The position numbers and the translations under genes are program-made. Shown in pieces: positions 28,694 through 37,506 of a stretch of DNA of 64,000 bases. Position 1 is the stretch's first letter. Each line of letters opens with the position of its first letter. This stretch comes from Alteromonas confluentis (GTDB taxonomy: Bacteria > Pseudomonadota > Gammaproteobacteria > Enterobacterales > Alteromonadaceae), in the NCBI RefSeq assembly GCF_001757105.1, contig NZ_MDHN01000029.1:248001-312000 (forward strand), read 5' to 3'. A model generated the notes under the pieces. That model did not search any database and was not told the origin of the DNA. It saw only the letters and a program-made list of their open reading frames with translations.

Positions 28694-29977
28694 TTAGAAC
28701 GAGTAGAGAAAAGCGGTGTAGGCAAATTGACTGTCGTCGGCATAATCACCTGCTTCCAGGGCATCGCCTTTGTGCAAGTAAGCGCCACCAAATTCCAACC
28801 TCAAATCTGGTAACGCTTTATAACGCCAGCGAACTTCAAGTTGCTGACCCATAAAGTCATCAGCCCCGGCTTCCACCTTGTCATACCAAACGGCTTTGTA
28901 GCCCACCATAACTTCGTGTTTATCGACTTTAGTGACGCTTCGCAAACCAGGAGCAATAATATTGCTACGACGGAACCCTTGATAAACGTCGGTGGGACCA
29001 AAATCGAACCGGCGAACACCGTACAAACTATCAGGCGAATGAACTGTATCGTCATCACTGTTGTTGTCACCGCTGGCATAGTCTATTTCTGCCCGTAAAA
29101 AGGTCGAGTCGTTCACTTTTCTACCAATATGACCATGGGCCATCCAAGCTCTCACATCCAGATCTGTCATATCGTCTGCAGCCGTAGTTTGCCGGGTCGT
29201 GCCCGTCTGACCAATCAGTTCAGCATTGGCCTTCCAACCATTACCGATGGTCGTAGAATACTCCGCCGCTAAGGTATACAAATCGCGATTGCGAGTGGCT
29301 AAATCCGCGCCGTCGCTCTCTTTGAACCAGTAACTATGCAGGTTCCAGGCTTTCTCTGGTGAAGTGGCGTAGAAGCCGAAAATTTTGCGCTCACTGTAGC
29401 TCTTATCGAATGCCCGTTCGTTGTCCTCGATGAGTGCAGACGCTGATGGCAAACGACTTACCGGCAGCAAGTAGAAACCGCGAATTGCCCACTTTTGGTA
29501 TTCAGTATCAACCGTGATGCCGTCGAAGGCATTTTGTGTATTGCGATAAACGCCGCGGGCCAGTAAACGGCGGCTGCCGTGATCCAGCGTCATACGCCCT
29601 ACGGTTACCGACTTCACGTATTCATTTACGTCGCTGTAGCGCAAGAAAAATTGCAGTGGTTCAAGGGTATTTACCTGCGACGACGTTAAACTGGGGTCAT
29701 TGTCATCGAGAAATGCACGGGAATCCTGGATCTCCACCGTTGCATTCCAGTGCTCCCACTTCGCCTGCCCTTTCAGTAACACCCGGGACGATATTCGATC
29801 ATTTGACCGGCTACGCGTGCTGGCATCAGTGGGAAAAATCGGATTCTGTAGCGTTTCATAGCGTAACCGGTAGGAACCACTGAAATCGAAGTTAATATCA
29901 GAAGCATAAGACGGTGCAGCCAACCACGCAGACGCGCAAAGGAGTGCGCCTTTAATAAGAACTAAACGGGACAACAT
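28694..29977 (-). CDS. Alginate-export (AlgE) family outer-membrane porin
   Basis: The 427-residue protein has a signal peptide (residues 1-25, ending SYA) followed by a pattern of alternating hydrophobic strands ending in aromatic YSF, as in outer-membrane barrels. FDFSGSYRLRYETLQNP at the mature N terminus and VTVGRMTLDHGSRRLLARG are typical of the alginate_exp family. In Alteromonas-type bacteria without an alginate synthesis operon such proteins probably act as passive channels for sugars or organic acids. No alginate synthesis or lyase gene is nearby. It stands alone. Confidence 0.8.
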   Translation of the reverse strand: MLSRLVLIKGALLCASAWLAAPSYASDINFDFSGSYRLRYETLQNPIFPTDASTRSRSNDRISSRVLLKGQAKWEHWNATVEIQDSRAFLDDNDPSLTSSQVNTLEPLQFFLRYSDVNEYVKSVTVGRMTLDHGSRRLLARGVYRNTQNAFDGITVDTEYQKWAIRGFYLLPVSRLPSASALIEDNERAFDKSYSERKIFGFYATSPEKAWNLHSYWFKESDGADLATRNRDLYTLAAEYSTTIGNGWKANAELIGQTGTTRQTTAADDMTDLDVRAWMAHGHIGRKVNDSTFLRAEIDYASGDNNSDDDTVHSPDSLYGVRRFDFGPTDVYQGFRRSNIIAPGLRSVTKVDKHEVMVGYKAVWYDKVEAGADDFMGQQLEVRWRYKALPDLRLEFGGAYLHKGDALEAGDYADDSQFAYTAFLYSF

Positions 29978-30133
29978 GGAAAAACCTTTAAGAAGTAATA
30001 CTAACCGGGATTGCTAACAGACTTTTATCTTAGTACAGATTTCAGGCAGTTGCTGCCAGTAGGACGGCACAGAGCTGATAGCTGGCTAAATTATGCGCCT
30101 TAGTGAAGAAATAATAAATGGGTTCAGGATCAA

Positions 30134-30172
30134 AAAAAGGTCAGACACCATGAGTGACCTGACCTTTCTTTC
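30134..30172 (-). terminator. Intrinsic terminator downstream of azurin gene
   Basis: On the minus strand the arms GAAAGGTCAG and CTGACCTTT close over about 14 nt and are followed by a run of T, so it ends the azurin transcript about 33 bp after the stop codon. Confidence 0.75.
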
Positions 30173-30180
30173 GTCGTTAC

Positions 30181-30221
30181 GTATTACTTAACAGACAGTA
30201 AGTATTACTTAACAGACAGTG
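30181..30221. repeat. 21-bp tandem duplication over the azurin stop codon
   Basis: GTATTACTTAACAGACAGT occurs at 30181 and again at 30202, a 21-bp period. The right copy encodes the last codons and stop of azurin; the left copy lies just beyond the stop. It is a simple local duplication with nearly no divergence, so it is probably recent. Confidence 0.8.
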
Positions 30222-30645
30222 TGCCTTTCATTACGCCGATGTGGCCAGGGAAAGAGCAGAAGAACGTGTACGCTTCACTTGCAGACAGTTTGCTTACGTC
30301 AAACGTTACTGACGTTTCTTCACCGCCGCCGATGACTTTAGTTTTAGCTAAAACGCGCTCGTCACCCGCTTTCAGGTAATCTGCTGCCAGGCCAGCACCT
30401 ACGCCGTCACCAGCAATGGCTTGGGCATCAGCTGTCTTAGACAGAACCCAGTTGTGACCCATCACTTCTTTTGGCAGAGTACCGGTGTGCTTCAGGGTAA
30501 CTGTGTACTCTGAGCAGCTAGCAGGCACTGACATTTCAGCCATGTTGAATTGCATCATGTCGTTACTTTCGATAGTCGCGGCGCACTCTTCACCGAATGC
30601 AAAACCACTAAACAGTACTGTTGCGGCAACAATTAGTTTTTTCAT
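30205..30645 (-). CDS. azu: Azurin (periplasmic blue copper protein)
   Basis: The 146-residue type 1 copper protein carries electrons in the periplasm, for example to a cytochrome peroxidase or nitrite reductase. Residues 1-18 are the signal peptide. Copper ligands are all visible: H64 in GHNW, C130 and H135 in FFCSFPGH, and M139 in GVMK. A disulfide pair is likely between C21 and C44. The mature length of 128 residues is exactly that of classical azurins. No denitrification or peroxidase gene is nearby. A tandem duplication covers the stop codon. Confidence 0.96.
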   Translation of the reverse strand: MKKLIVAATVLFSGFAFGEECAATIESNDMMQFNMAEMSVPASCSEYTVTLKHTGTLPKEVMGHNWVLSKTADAQAIAGDGVGAGLAADYLKAGDERVLAKTKVIGGGEETSVTFDVSKLSASEAYTFFCSFPGHIGVMKGTLSVK

Positions 30646-31089
30646 CGTTTACTTCCCATTTATAAGATTGTGGTTGTTTTACCAAACATTAACTTTCGTG
30701 TATAGGTTTTACCCGCTTTACTTAAGCCGAAGTAATGATTGCCTGCGTCAGAGACACGGGTGCTGATTGCAGTAGATACGTCGGCGCGGGTTAGAACGGT
30801 TTACTTGTGGTGAAAAAGCCGATGCCCGGTCGACTTTTCGCTGGTTTACACCAGCAAGAATAAACATGCTACCGAGTTTCTCACTAGGATGACAACTAAA
30901 CTATGTGATGAATTTCATCATCCTATCGGGCATATATCCTCAAAACGCATCGAAAGCACCTGAGAATTTTTATTTTCAGCAAAACTCGCTGATTTCCTGA
31001 CACTTACTATACTCAGTTAAAAACACCTTTCAGCAAATTAAGTGATATTGCATATCGATACAGGCCGGAGGCCAGATAAGGAAAGTTTC
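30646..31089. other. Intergenic region between azurin and chemoreceptor genes
   Basis: This 444-bp region separates two divergent genes. It contains the inverted repeat TGATGAA-T-TTCATCA at 30906-30920 and a good ribosome site (AAGGAAAG) before the chemoreceptor GTG. I see no coding frame or RNA motif. Confidence 0.5.
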
Positions 31090-33072
31090 GTGAATTTGCT
31101 AAAACGATTTTCGCTTGTGCAGTTAACACTGCTTAGTGCTGCATTACTGTTTTTATTCGCTTTGTTTTTGGTAGGAAAAAACATTCTTACCACAACTATT
31201 AAACTTAACGGTGCCCATGACGATATTCAGCTAATTCGTCTTTTAGATGCGCTTGAAAAAACAGCACATCACCATGCGGTTGAACGTGGCTTGACGGCGG
31301 GCTTTCTTGGCTCTGGCAGCGATGAGGCGCGGGCAAAGATGCTTGCACAAAGAGACAAGGCCGATGCTGCGGAATCACAACTTCAAGGTCTATTAAAAGA
31401 AGACTGGCCGGCTGAATTTGCGGTGTCCAGTAAAACCGCGGTGCTGTCGAAAATTCTGCAATCGAAAGGAAAGATTCGTGGCGAAGTTAATAATCGCAAT
31501 GGCAGTAATGCATTTGCCTATTACAGCCTGCTGAATAAATCCGCTTTGGATGCGGTAACATCCCTTACCTTCAATATTTCCAGCGCACAAGCTGCGTCTG
31601 AACTGGCCAACGCGGTGCAGTTTGCCTGGCTGAAAGAGCGACTTGGCCAAGTACGTGGCAAAGTAAACGGAGTATTAGCAAAGCAATCGCTAAGTCAGGC
31701 TGCGCTATCTGACATCAGCAGTTATAGCAATGACATTGGCTATATTCACCGACAGCTTAAGAACATTTTATCCGGCCAGGAGCTTACCGCGTTTTCAAAT
31801 GTCTCCGACTCGTCTAACAGCGGGCTTATAGAAAGTGTTGTAACGGCACTTCAGAAAGGCAATGTGGATTACGCCGTGCTGCCATCATCAGCCGATTGGT
31901 TTAAAGCATCCACACAACAAATCGGCGCAGTAAAAGGCCTCCTTGACGAACAGTGGCGCGCCATTGGAAACACTGCAGAAAAGAATGCCAGCGATGCGGA
32001 TTTCCAGCTTATCACTATCATCGTGCTTTCTATTATTGTTACGGTTTTAATCGGCAGTATTTATTTCTATATGATTTCAATGCTGTCGAAACAACTTCAG
32101 ACCTTATCTGACAATCTGAATAGAGCCAGTGACGGCGATCTCACCGTCCGCCCGCGACTGAACAGTGATAACGAGCTGGGTGCTATTTCTGTTTACATTG
32201 AGAAGACCATTGCCAATATTAAAGATCTCATTGTGCATCTGAAAGAATCGTTGATTGTCTCGAACCGGATTGGCGATGATCTATATAAGTCGACGGAAGT
32301 GATTTTGCATGATGCCGACGATACTTCGAGCCGTGCAATGACAATCTCGTCAGCCATAGAAGAAATGGCGGCCACCAGCGAAGAAATCGCCCGCGCGACC
32401 TCTAACACCTTAGATGCCAGCCAACAATTGAAGGACATTGCGCAAAGTTCATTGCAAGCCAACCGCAACATCAAATCTGCAATGCAAGGGCTGACCAAAG
32501 AGATGGGCGACGTATCTGCGCAAGCGCAAACGATGGGACAACAAATGTCCGAAATTGGCAGTATTATCAATACCATTAACAAACTCTCAGAGCAGACCAA
32601 CTTACTCGCGCTGAATGCGGCCATTGAAGCGGCGAGAGCCGGTGAACACGGGCGTGGCTTTGCTGTGGTTGCCGACGAAGTGCGCCAACTCGCCACGGCC
32701 AGTCGTGAGTCCACCGACAAAATATCCGATCTGCTTGATAACCTGACCAATGTAAGTAACGCGGTAATTAGCGGCATTAACAGTAATAACGAGCGTGCGA
32801 CCGCTTCACTGGCAACCACAGAAGAAGGTGAAAAGGCTGCTGAACAGGTTCAACGCCGCGCAGAAGAACTGGAGCAACAGGCAAACTCAATGTCTGCAGC
32901 AACAGAGGAACAATCCACCACTGCCCGCGACATCGCTAAAAACGTAGCAAGTGTGCAGGAAGCCGCCACCCACGAAGCAAAAATGGCAGAAGCATTGAAC
33001 CGGTTAGCTGAAGAGCTTAGACAAAATAATCAGGAACTCGACAAAACCATGGGGCATTTCCGCCTACGTTGA
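31090..33072 (+). CDS. Methyl-accepting chemotaxis protein with NIT-like sensor
   Basis: I choose GTG 31090, which follows AAGGAAAG; the in-frame GTG at 31042 has no ribosome site. The 660-residue chemoreceptor has a transmembrane helix at about residues 8-30, a periplasmic helical domain of about 270 residues, a second transmembrane helix at about 304-330, a HAMP domain, and a cytoplasmic signalling domain whose hairpin tip ([18 protein letters not shown]) is near residue 500. The periplasmic part has [16 protein letters not shown] near the start, which resembles the nitrate/nitrite-sensing NIT domain. The ligand is not provable from sequence. There is no adjacent che gene. Confidence 0.88.
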   Translation: MNLLKRFSLVQLTLLSAALLFLFALFLVGKNILTTTIKLNGAHDDIQLIRLLDALEKTAHHHAVERGLTAGFLGSGSDEARAKMLAQRDKADAAESQLQGLLKEDWPAEFAVSSKTAVLSKILQSKGKIRGEVNNRNGSNAFAYYSLLNKSALDAVTSLTFNISSAQAASELANAVQFAWLKERLGQVRGKVNGVLAKQSLSQAALSDISSYSNDIGYIHRQLKNILSGQELTAFSNVSDSSNSGLIESVVTALQKGNVDYAVLPSSADWFKASTQQIGAVKGLLDEQWRAIGNTAEKNASDADFQLITIIVLSIIVTVLIGSIYFYMISMLSKQLQTLSDNLNRASDGDLTVRPRLNSDNELGAISVYIEKTIANIKDLIVHLKESLIVSNRIGDDLYKSTEVILHDADDTSSRAMTISSAIEEMAATSEEIARATSNTLDASQQLKDIAQSSLQANRNIKSAMQGLTKEMGDVSAQAQTMGQQMSEIGSIINTINKLSEQTNLLALNAAIEAARAGEHGRGFAVVADEVRQLATASRESTDKISDLLDNLTNVSNAVISGINSNNERATASLATTEEGEKAAEQVQRRAEELEQQANSMSAATEEQSTTARDIAKNVASVQEAATHEAKMAEALNRLAEELRQNNQELDKTMGHFRLR

Positions 33073-33194
33073 TTCCGACAATGGTGATGGACTGCTTGCT
33101 ACCAACATGTGTCACCAATAGGGAAATTGGCTTGACACTCTGGCCTATCTCGTTGAATGTGGTTAGTTAATCTAGCCAGCTAAAAAATTTAATA

Positions 33195-33896
33195 ATGAAA
33201 GTAGAAGCCGTAAAAGTCCGTCGTTTATACATGGAAGTCGCCACGCAAATCGAAGCGCAGCTTCGCACGGGAAGTATAAAGCCCGGTGACCGCCTGCCAT
33301 CTGAGCGCGATCTTGCGGTACGCTTCGAAGTAAGCCGGCCTACCATTCGCGAAGCCATGATCGCCCTTGAAATTGCTGGTTTGGTAGAAATACGTACAGG
33401 TTCAGGTATTTATGCCCTTGAACAACACGAACTCAGTGGCGCGCAACTAGACGATGCTCCAGGCCCCTTCGAAGTACTCGAAGCACGATTATTGGTTGAA
33501 CCGGAAGTGGTGAGTTTGGCCGCAGCCCGGATTAGCGATGAACAGCTTGCTGATTTAGAAGAGGCGATTCGCACAATGGACAACAGTGCAGCCAGCGAAA
33601 AACAAAAAGAGCAGGCTGACGAGCGCTTTCACAGCACCATCGCTAGCGCGACGGGCAACAGTGCACTGGAATCTTACGTAAAGTGGTTGTGGGGATTACG
33701 CAATCAATCAGCGCTCAGCTCCACCTTTCACCAACGGCTTCGTGATTTAGGCGTTCACCCATACGTTGACGAACATCGCAAAATTTATCACGCACTTAAA
33801 GCCCGAGATCCTTCCCGCGCAAGAATGGCGATGCATGTACATATCTCCAATGCAATTGAGCAAGACATGAATGCTTTGGAAACCGATAATAAATAA
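33195..33896 (+). CDS. FadR-subfamily GntR transcriptional regulator
   Basis: This is a 233-residue regulator with a winged HTH (IKPGDRLPSERDLAVRFEVS, then RPTIREAMIALEIAGLVEIR) and a C-terminal FCD domain (residues about 95-220) with the metal/ligand histidines in ERFHSTIA and the later HPYVDEHRKIYHAL. FCD regulators typically sense organic acids such as hexuronates, gluconate or lactate and bind TTGGT-N3-ACCAA. Two such sites precede uxuA in this window, so a UxuR/ExuR role is a reasonable guess, although the gene is 11 kb away. The gene ends 9 bp from the convergent LysR gene. Confidence 0.88.
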   Translation: MKVEAVKVRRLYMEVATQIEAQLRTGSIKPGDRLPSERDLAVRFEVSRPTIREAMIALEIAGLVEIRTGSGIYALEQHELSGAQLDDAPGPFEVLEARLLVEPEVVSLAAARISDEQLADLEEAIRTMDNSAASEKQKEQADERFHSTIASATGNSALESYVKWLWGLRNQSALSSTFHQRLRDLGVHPYVDEHRKIYHALKARDPSRARMAMHVHISNAIEQDMNALETDNK

Positions 33897-33905
33897 AGAA
33901 GATGG

Positions 33906-34838
33906 CTAAATGGCGTCACAGGTATCGGTAAGAAAATCGATGAATGCCCGGGATTTGTTAGATAACAGTCTGCGTGTAGGGTAAATCACCGAGAGTGTCG
34001 CGGCGGTCACATCAAAGCTCACTTTGGGGAACACTTCTTTCAGCGTGCCATCGGCAAGTTGCTTTTTACAATACTGATAAGGTACCAGCCCGGCGCCAAA
34101 GCCGCTTTTCACTGCATCTCTTACTGAAAGTGGATCATTCACCCGGAACACCTTTGAATATAAATCGATTTGGCTTTTGGTTTGATCGATTCTTATCGGG
34201 AAACGACGCATAGCGTATCGGGACTCTGCAATTCGGACGTGAGACTGCAGGTTAACCATCTCGTCATGCAGTCTCTCTGCCTGTATGTATGCCGGAGAAG
34301 CAACACAACACAGTCGGCTGTGGTACAGCGTTTTCACAATCAAATCCGAATCGTTCAGCGCACCGACCACCACCGCCAGATCTATTTGCTCTTTGATGAT
34401 ATCCAGCGCTTGATTCGTGACCACAATTTCAAGAGCGATATCAGGATACAGCGCGGCAAACTCACTCAATCGCGGTGCCATAATTTCTCTGGAAAAGGCG
34501 ATGGGCATTGCCACTGTGAGGCGTCCGGACGGGTGGCTCACAAGCCCCTGCATGGTGTGTGAGGTTTCATCAACCTGCTCCAGAATACGGATGCTTTCGC
34601 GATAAAATACCTCGCCTTCGGTGGTCAGACGTACATTTCGCGAATTGCGCTCCAGCAGCCTGACACCAAGGGCCTTTTCCAGCTGACTGATGATTTTGCT
34701 GACTGAAGATTTAGGCAAATCTAATTGATTGGCAGCGGCAGAGATCCCCAGTGTTTCAGCCACCTGAACAAACACGGGTAAATGTTCAATATTCCACTTT
34801 CTTTCCACTGCCAGCACCTGCTTATCATTGTTTCCCAA
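33906..34838 (-). CDS. LysR regulator of the gallate operon (inferred)
   Basis: The 310-residue LysR-type protein has its HTH near residues 18-70 (LPVFVQVAETLGISAAANQL, SSVSKIISQLEKALGVRLLE) and a two-lobed effector domain to the C terminus. It is divergent from the MFS - gallate dioxygenase - tannase genes with a 94-bp gap, the classic layout of a LysR activator and its target. A TTGTTACA-N5-TTAAC site lies in this gap, and two more lie upstream of TBDR genes. The effector could be gallate or a related hydroxybenzoate; that is inference. It resembles the CrgA/AaeR subgroup in general look. Confidence 0.85.
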   Translation of the reverse strand: MGNNDKQVLAVERKWNIEHLPVFVQVAETLGISAAANQLDLPKSSVSKIISQLEKALGVRLLERNSRNVRLTTEGEVFYRESIRILEQVDETSHTMQGLVSHPSGRLTVAMPIAFSREIMAPRLSEFAALYPDIALEIVVTNQALDIIKEQIDLAVVVGALNDSDLIVKTLYHSRLCCVASPAYIQAERLHDEMVNLQSHVRIAESRYAMRRFPIRIDQTKSQIDLYSKVFRVNDPLSVRDAVKSGFGAGLVPYQYCKKQLADGTLKEVFPKVSFDVTAATLSVIYPTRRLLSNKSRAFIDFLTDTCDAI

Positions 34839-34866
34839 ATACGAACAATGCGTTTCTTTTGAACCG

Positions 34867-34885
34867 ATTGTTACAACATCTTAAC
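34867..34885 (+). promoter_or_regulatory. LysR-type box 1 (gallate operon)
   Basis: ATTGTTACAACATCTTAAC contains TTGTTACA-N5-TTAAC and the imperfect palindrome TGTTA-N8-TAACA with a T-N11-A core. It lies 47 bp before the MFS start codon in the divergent LysR/MFS gap. Matching boxes are at 39501 and 55968. Confidence 0.65.
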
Positions 34886-34932
34886 ACTAATAACATCCAC
34901 TCTACTTCGAAAGCAAGTGATTAGTTGTAGCC

Positions 34933-36237
34933 ATGAATCTGAATAAAATTATAAATACACCACGGCTTACAGGACTCCATCTGCGAGTGCTGGGAATTTG
35001 CTTCCTGTTAAACATGTTAGACGGCATGGATGTGCTGGTTATTTCATTCGCCGCGCCGTTTATTTCTGATGCCTGGGACGTGTCACCGGGTGCGCTGGGC
35101 ATTGTGTTCAGTGCCGCTCTGGTGGGCATGGCACTGGGCGCCGTGTTCGTTTCCCCCTACTCGGACAAGCTGGGCCGCAAGAAAATTATCGTTGGTAGCA
35201 TTTGCACCATCACTGCAGGCATGTGGCTTACTGCCCTTTCAGGTTCAGTAACCGAACTGGCCTTCTTCCGCTTTGTGGCGGGTCTCGGCATTGGCTCAAT
35301 GTTGGCCAGCCTCACCTCGATGGTGTCGGAATATGCACCGGATAAATACCGGAATCAGGCGATTCTTATCCTGCACGCCGGCTATCCCATAGGCGCAATT
35401 ATCGCTGGCTTTATGGCAGCACATATTCTGCCGCAATGGGGCTGGCAGCCGCTGTTTGAAGTGACCGCTTTGATATCGCTGTGTGCGTTACCTCTGGCCT
35501 TATTTTTATTACCTGAATCGCTGGATTTCTTAATTTCACGGCAACCAGCCAAGGCACTGGAAAAAGTAAACCGTATTTTACTCAGCTTAAGGCATACTGT
35601 GGTGTCCAGCCTGCCCCGTGTCGAAGCCGACGCCACAACCTCTGCCGGACTACCCGGTCTGCTCACCAGCAATTTGCGTAGTGCTACGCTGCTGCTTTGG
35701 CTGGCCTTCATGATGGCATTCGCCAGTCTTTACTTTCTGCTGAGCTGGGTTGTGAAACTTGCCGTTGATGCCGGACTCCCCGTAGAAGATGCCATGCTGG
35801 CAGGGATCTCATTAAATCTGGGCGCATTCTTTGGCTCTGTACTGCTGGGATGGCTGTCTTCAAAAATGGGGCTTATTCGGGTTATCTCAGTGTTTTTCAT
35901 TTTAGGTGCCATCGCGTCTATAGTGTATGGCACTGTCGACATGAATGTGGCCGGCGCCATGGTTGCCATTTTTATTCTGATGTTCTTTGTGCAAGGCGGT
36001 TTCACCGGTTTATATGCTGTGGCGGCCCGCCTCTATCCCACGTCGATCAGAACCACCGGTGTTGGTTGGGCAATCGGGGCTGGACGCGTTGGTGCCGTCA
36101 GTGGCCCTGCATTGGCCGGTGTTCTGATTGGTGCAGGCATTCCCGTGGGATGGATGTTCATTATCTTCAGTATTCCCCTGCTGGTCGCCACAGCAACCAT
36201 TCTCAAAATTAATCATCAACCCGTTAAAAAGGACTGA
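34933..36237 (+). CDS. MFS transporter, aromatic acid:H+ symporter type
   Basis: The 434-residue protein has 12 membrane segments. LLNMLDGMDVLVISFAAPFI in the first segment and the following GxxxSDKLGRKKIIV loop (here SPYSDKLGRKKIIV) are typical of the AAHS family (PcaK, GalT), where the Asp in TM1 and the DGRR/K loop are essential. It precedes gallate dioxygenase by 3 bp, so it is probably the gallate or hydroxybenzoate permease for the inner membrane. The substrate is inferred from context. Confidence 0.88.
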   Translation: MNLNKIINTPRLTGLHLRVLGICFLLNMLDGMDVLVISFAAPFISDAWDVSPGALGIVFSAALVGMALGAVFVSPYSDKLGRKKIIVGSICTITAGMWLTALSGSVTELAFFRFVAGLGIGSMLASLTSMVSEYAPDKYRNQAILILHAGYPIGAIIAGFMAAHILPQWGWQPLFEVTALISLCALPLALFLLPESLDFLISRQPAKALEKVNRILLSLRHTVVSSLPRVEADATTSAGLPGLLTSNLRSATLLLWLAFMMAFASLYFLLSWVVKLAVDAGLPVEDAMLAGISLNLGAFFGSVLLGWLSSKMGLIRVISVFFILGAIASIVYGTVDMNVAGAMVAIFILMFFVQGGFTGLYAVAARLYPTSIRTTGVGWAIGAGRVGAVSGPALAGVLIGAGIPVGWMFIIFSIPLLVATATILKINHQPVKKD

Positions 36238-36240
36238 ATC

Positions 36241-37497
36241 ATGGCCAGAATTATTGGCGGCATCGGTGCCTCTCACACGCCAACCATTGGCTTTGCTAAA
36301 GACAGACATACCAAAGCAGACGCACAATGGACCGGCACATTTGACATTTTTGAGCCCGTCACCGCCTGGCTGGAAAAAAGGAAACCGGATGTGCTGTTTG
36401 TCATTTATAACGACCACATCACCTCTTTCTTTTTCGATCACTACTCGCCTTTCGTTCTGGGTGTCGATTCAAAATACGAAACGGCTGATGAGGGAGGCGG
36501 TCCCCGCGAGTATCCGCCTGTAGCCGGACACGCTGAATTGGCCAGGCATATAGGCCACTCATTGTTTGCCGATGAATTTGACTTGTCTTTTTTTCAAAAC
36601 AAACCCGTTGATCACGGCATGTTCTCGCCACTTTCCATGATGACTGATCGCGGTAACGCCTGGTCTGGTGCAGTTGTGCCGCTTCAGGTGGGTGTTTTGC
36701 AATTTCCGGTACCCACTGCAAAGCGCTGTTTTAAGCTGGGTAAAGCTTTGCGTAAAGCCATTGAAAGCTACCCTGAAGATCTCGATGTGGCCATTGTTGC
36801 TACCGGCGGCCTGTCTCATCAGGTGCACGGCGAGCGTTGCGGATTTAACAACGAGAAGTGGGACGACACATTCCTCACTTTGCTTGAGCACGACCCGGAA
36901 ACATTAACCCACCTCACTCATGCCCAATATGCAGAACTTGGTGGGATGGAAGGCGCAGAAGTCATTATGTGGTTAATTATGCGCGGCGCGTTATCTTCTA
37001 ATGTTACGTGCGTGCATAAAACCACCCACTGCCCGTCGATGACCAATATGGCCACCATCATTTTTGAAAATCAAAGCCACACCAGTGAAGCCACCAGAGA
37101 AGCACATCGTATTCACGTTGGCCACCAGCTAAAAAACGTTGAGCAGATTGAGGGCACGCACCCGTTTACACTGGAAGTATCTCATCGTGCGTATCGTCTG
37201 AATGACTTCCTGCATCGTCTCATCGAACCTGCACATCGCCAGCGCTTTGTTACTGAGCCACAGGCATTATTTGAAGAATTCAGCTTATCAGAGCAGGAAT
37301 GTGACCTGCTTAGTCAACGGGACTGGATTGGCCTTATTCATTATGGCGTTATCTTCTTTAGCCTGGAAAAGATGGCTGCGGTACTGGGTATGACCAATCT
37401 GGATGTGTACGCGCAGATGAGCGGCAAAACACTGGAAGCGTTTTTGGAGACCCGCAAAGTGGCAATGACCTATTCGGTATCGGGTAAAAACAAATAA
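36241..37497 (+). CDS. galA: Gallate dioxygenase (LigB-LigA fusion)
   Basis: The 418-residue type II extradiol dioxygenase opens the gallate ring to 4-oxalomesaconate. Its length is the same as that of DesB from Sphingobium SYK-6, and the LigB-like half (1-280) is fused to a LigA-like C-terminal half (about 300-418), which is the arrangement of gallate dioxygenases and not of protocatechuate 4,5-dioxygenase. Iron ligands H12 (GASHTPT), H59 (YNDHITSFF) and a Glu in GGMEGAE (237 or 240) are visible, along with the catalytic H193/H196 in GGLSHQVHGE. A tannase-family esterase gene follows, which would supply gallate. Protocatechuate cannot be excluded as a second substrate. Confidence 0.93.
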   Translation: MARIIGGIGASHTPTIGFAKDRHTKADAQWTGTFDIFEPVTAWLEKRKPDVLFVIYNDHITSFFFDHYSPFVLGVDSKYETADEGGGPREYPPVAGHAELARHIGHSLFADEFDLSFFQNKPVDHGMFSPLSMMTDRGNAWSGAVVPLQVGVLQFPVPTAKRCFKLGKALRKAIESYPEDLDVAIVATGGLSHQVHGERCGFNNEKWDDTFLTLLEHDPETLTHLTHAQYAELGGMEGAEVIMWLIMRGALSSNVTCVHKTTHCPSMTNMATIIFENQSHTSEATREAHRIHVGHQLKNVEQIEGTHPFTLEVSHRAYRLNDFLHRLIEPAHRQRFVTEPQALFEEFSLSEQECDLLSQRDWIGLIHYGVIFFSLEKMAAVLGMTNLDVYAQMSGKTLEAFLETRKVAMTYSVSGKNK

Positions 37498-37506
37498 GGA
37501 GCGCTT

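Noticed and set aside
32193..32819. 208-codon minus-strand frame opposite the chemoreceptor gene
   Set aside because: It is an antisense shadow of the conserved chemoreceptor signalling domain.
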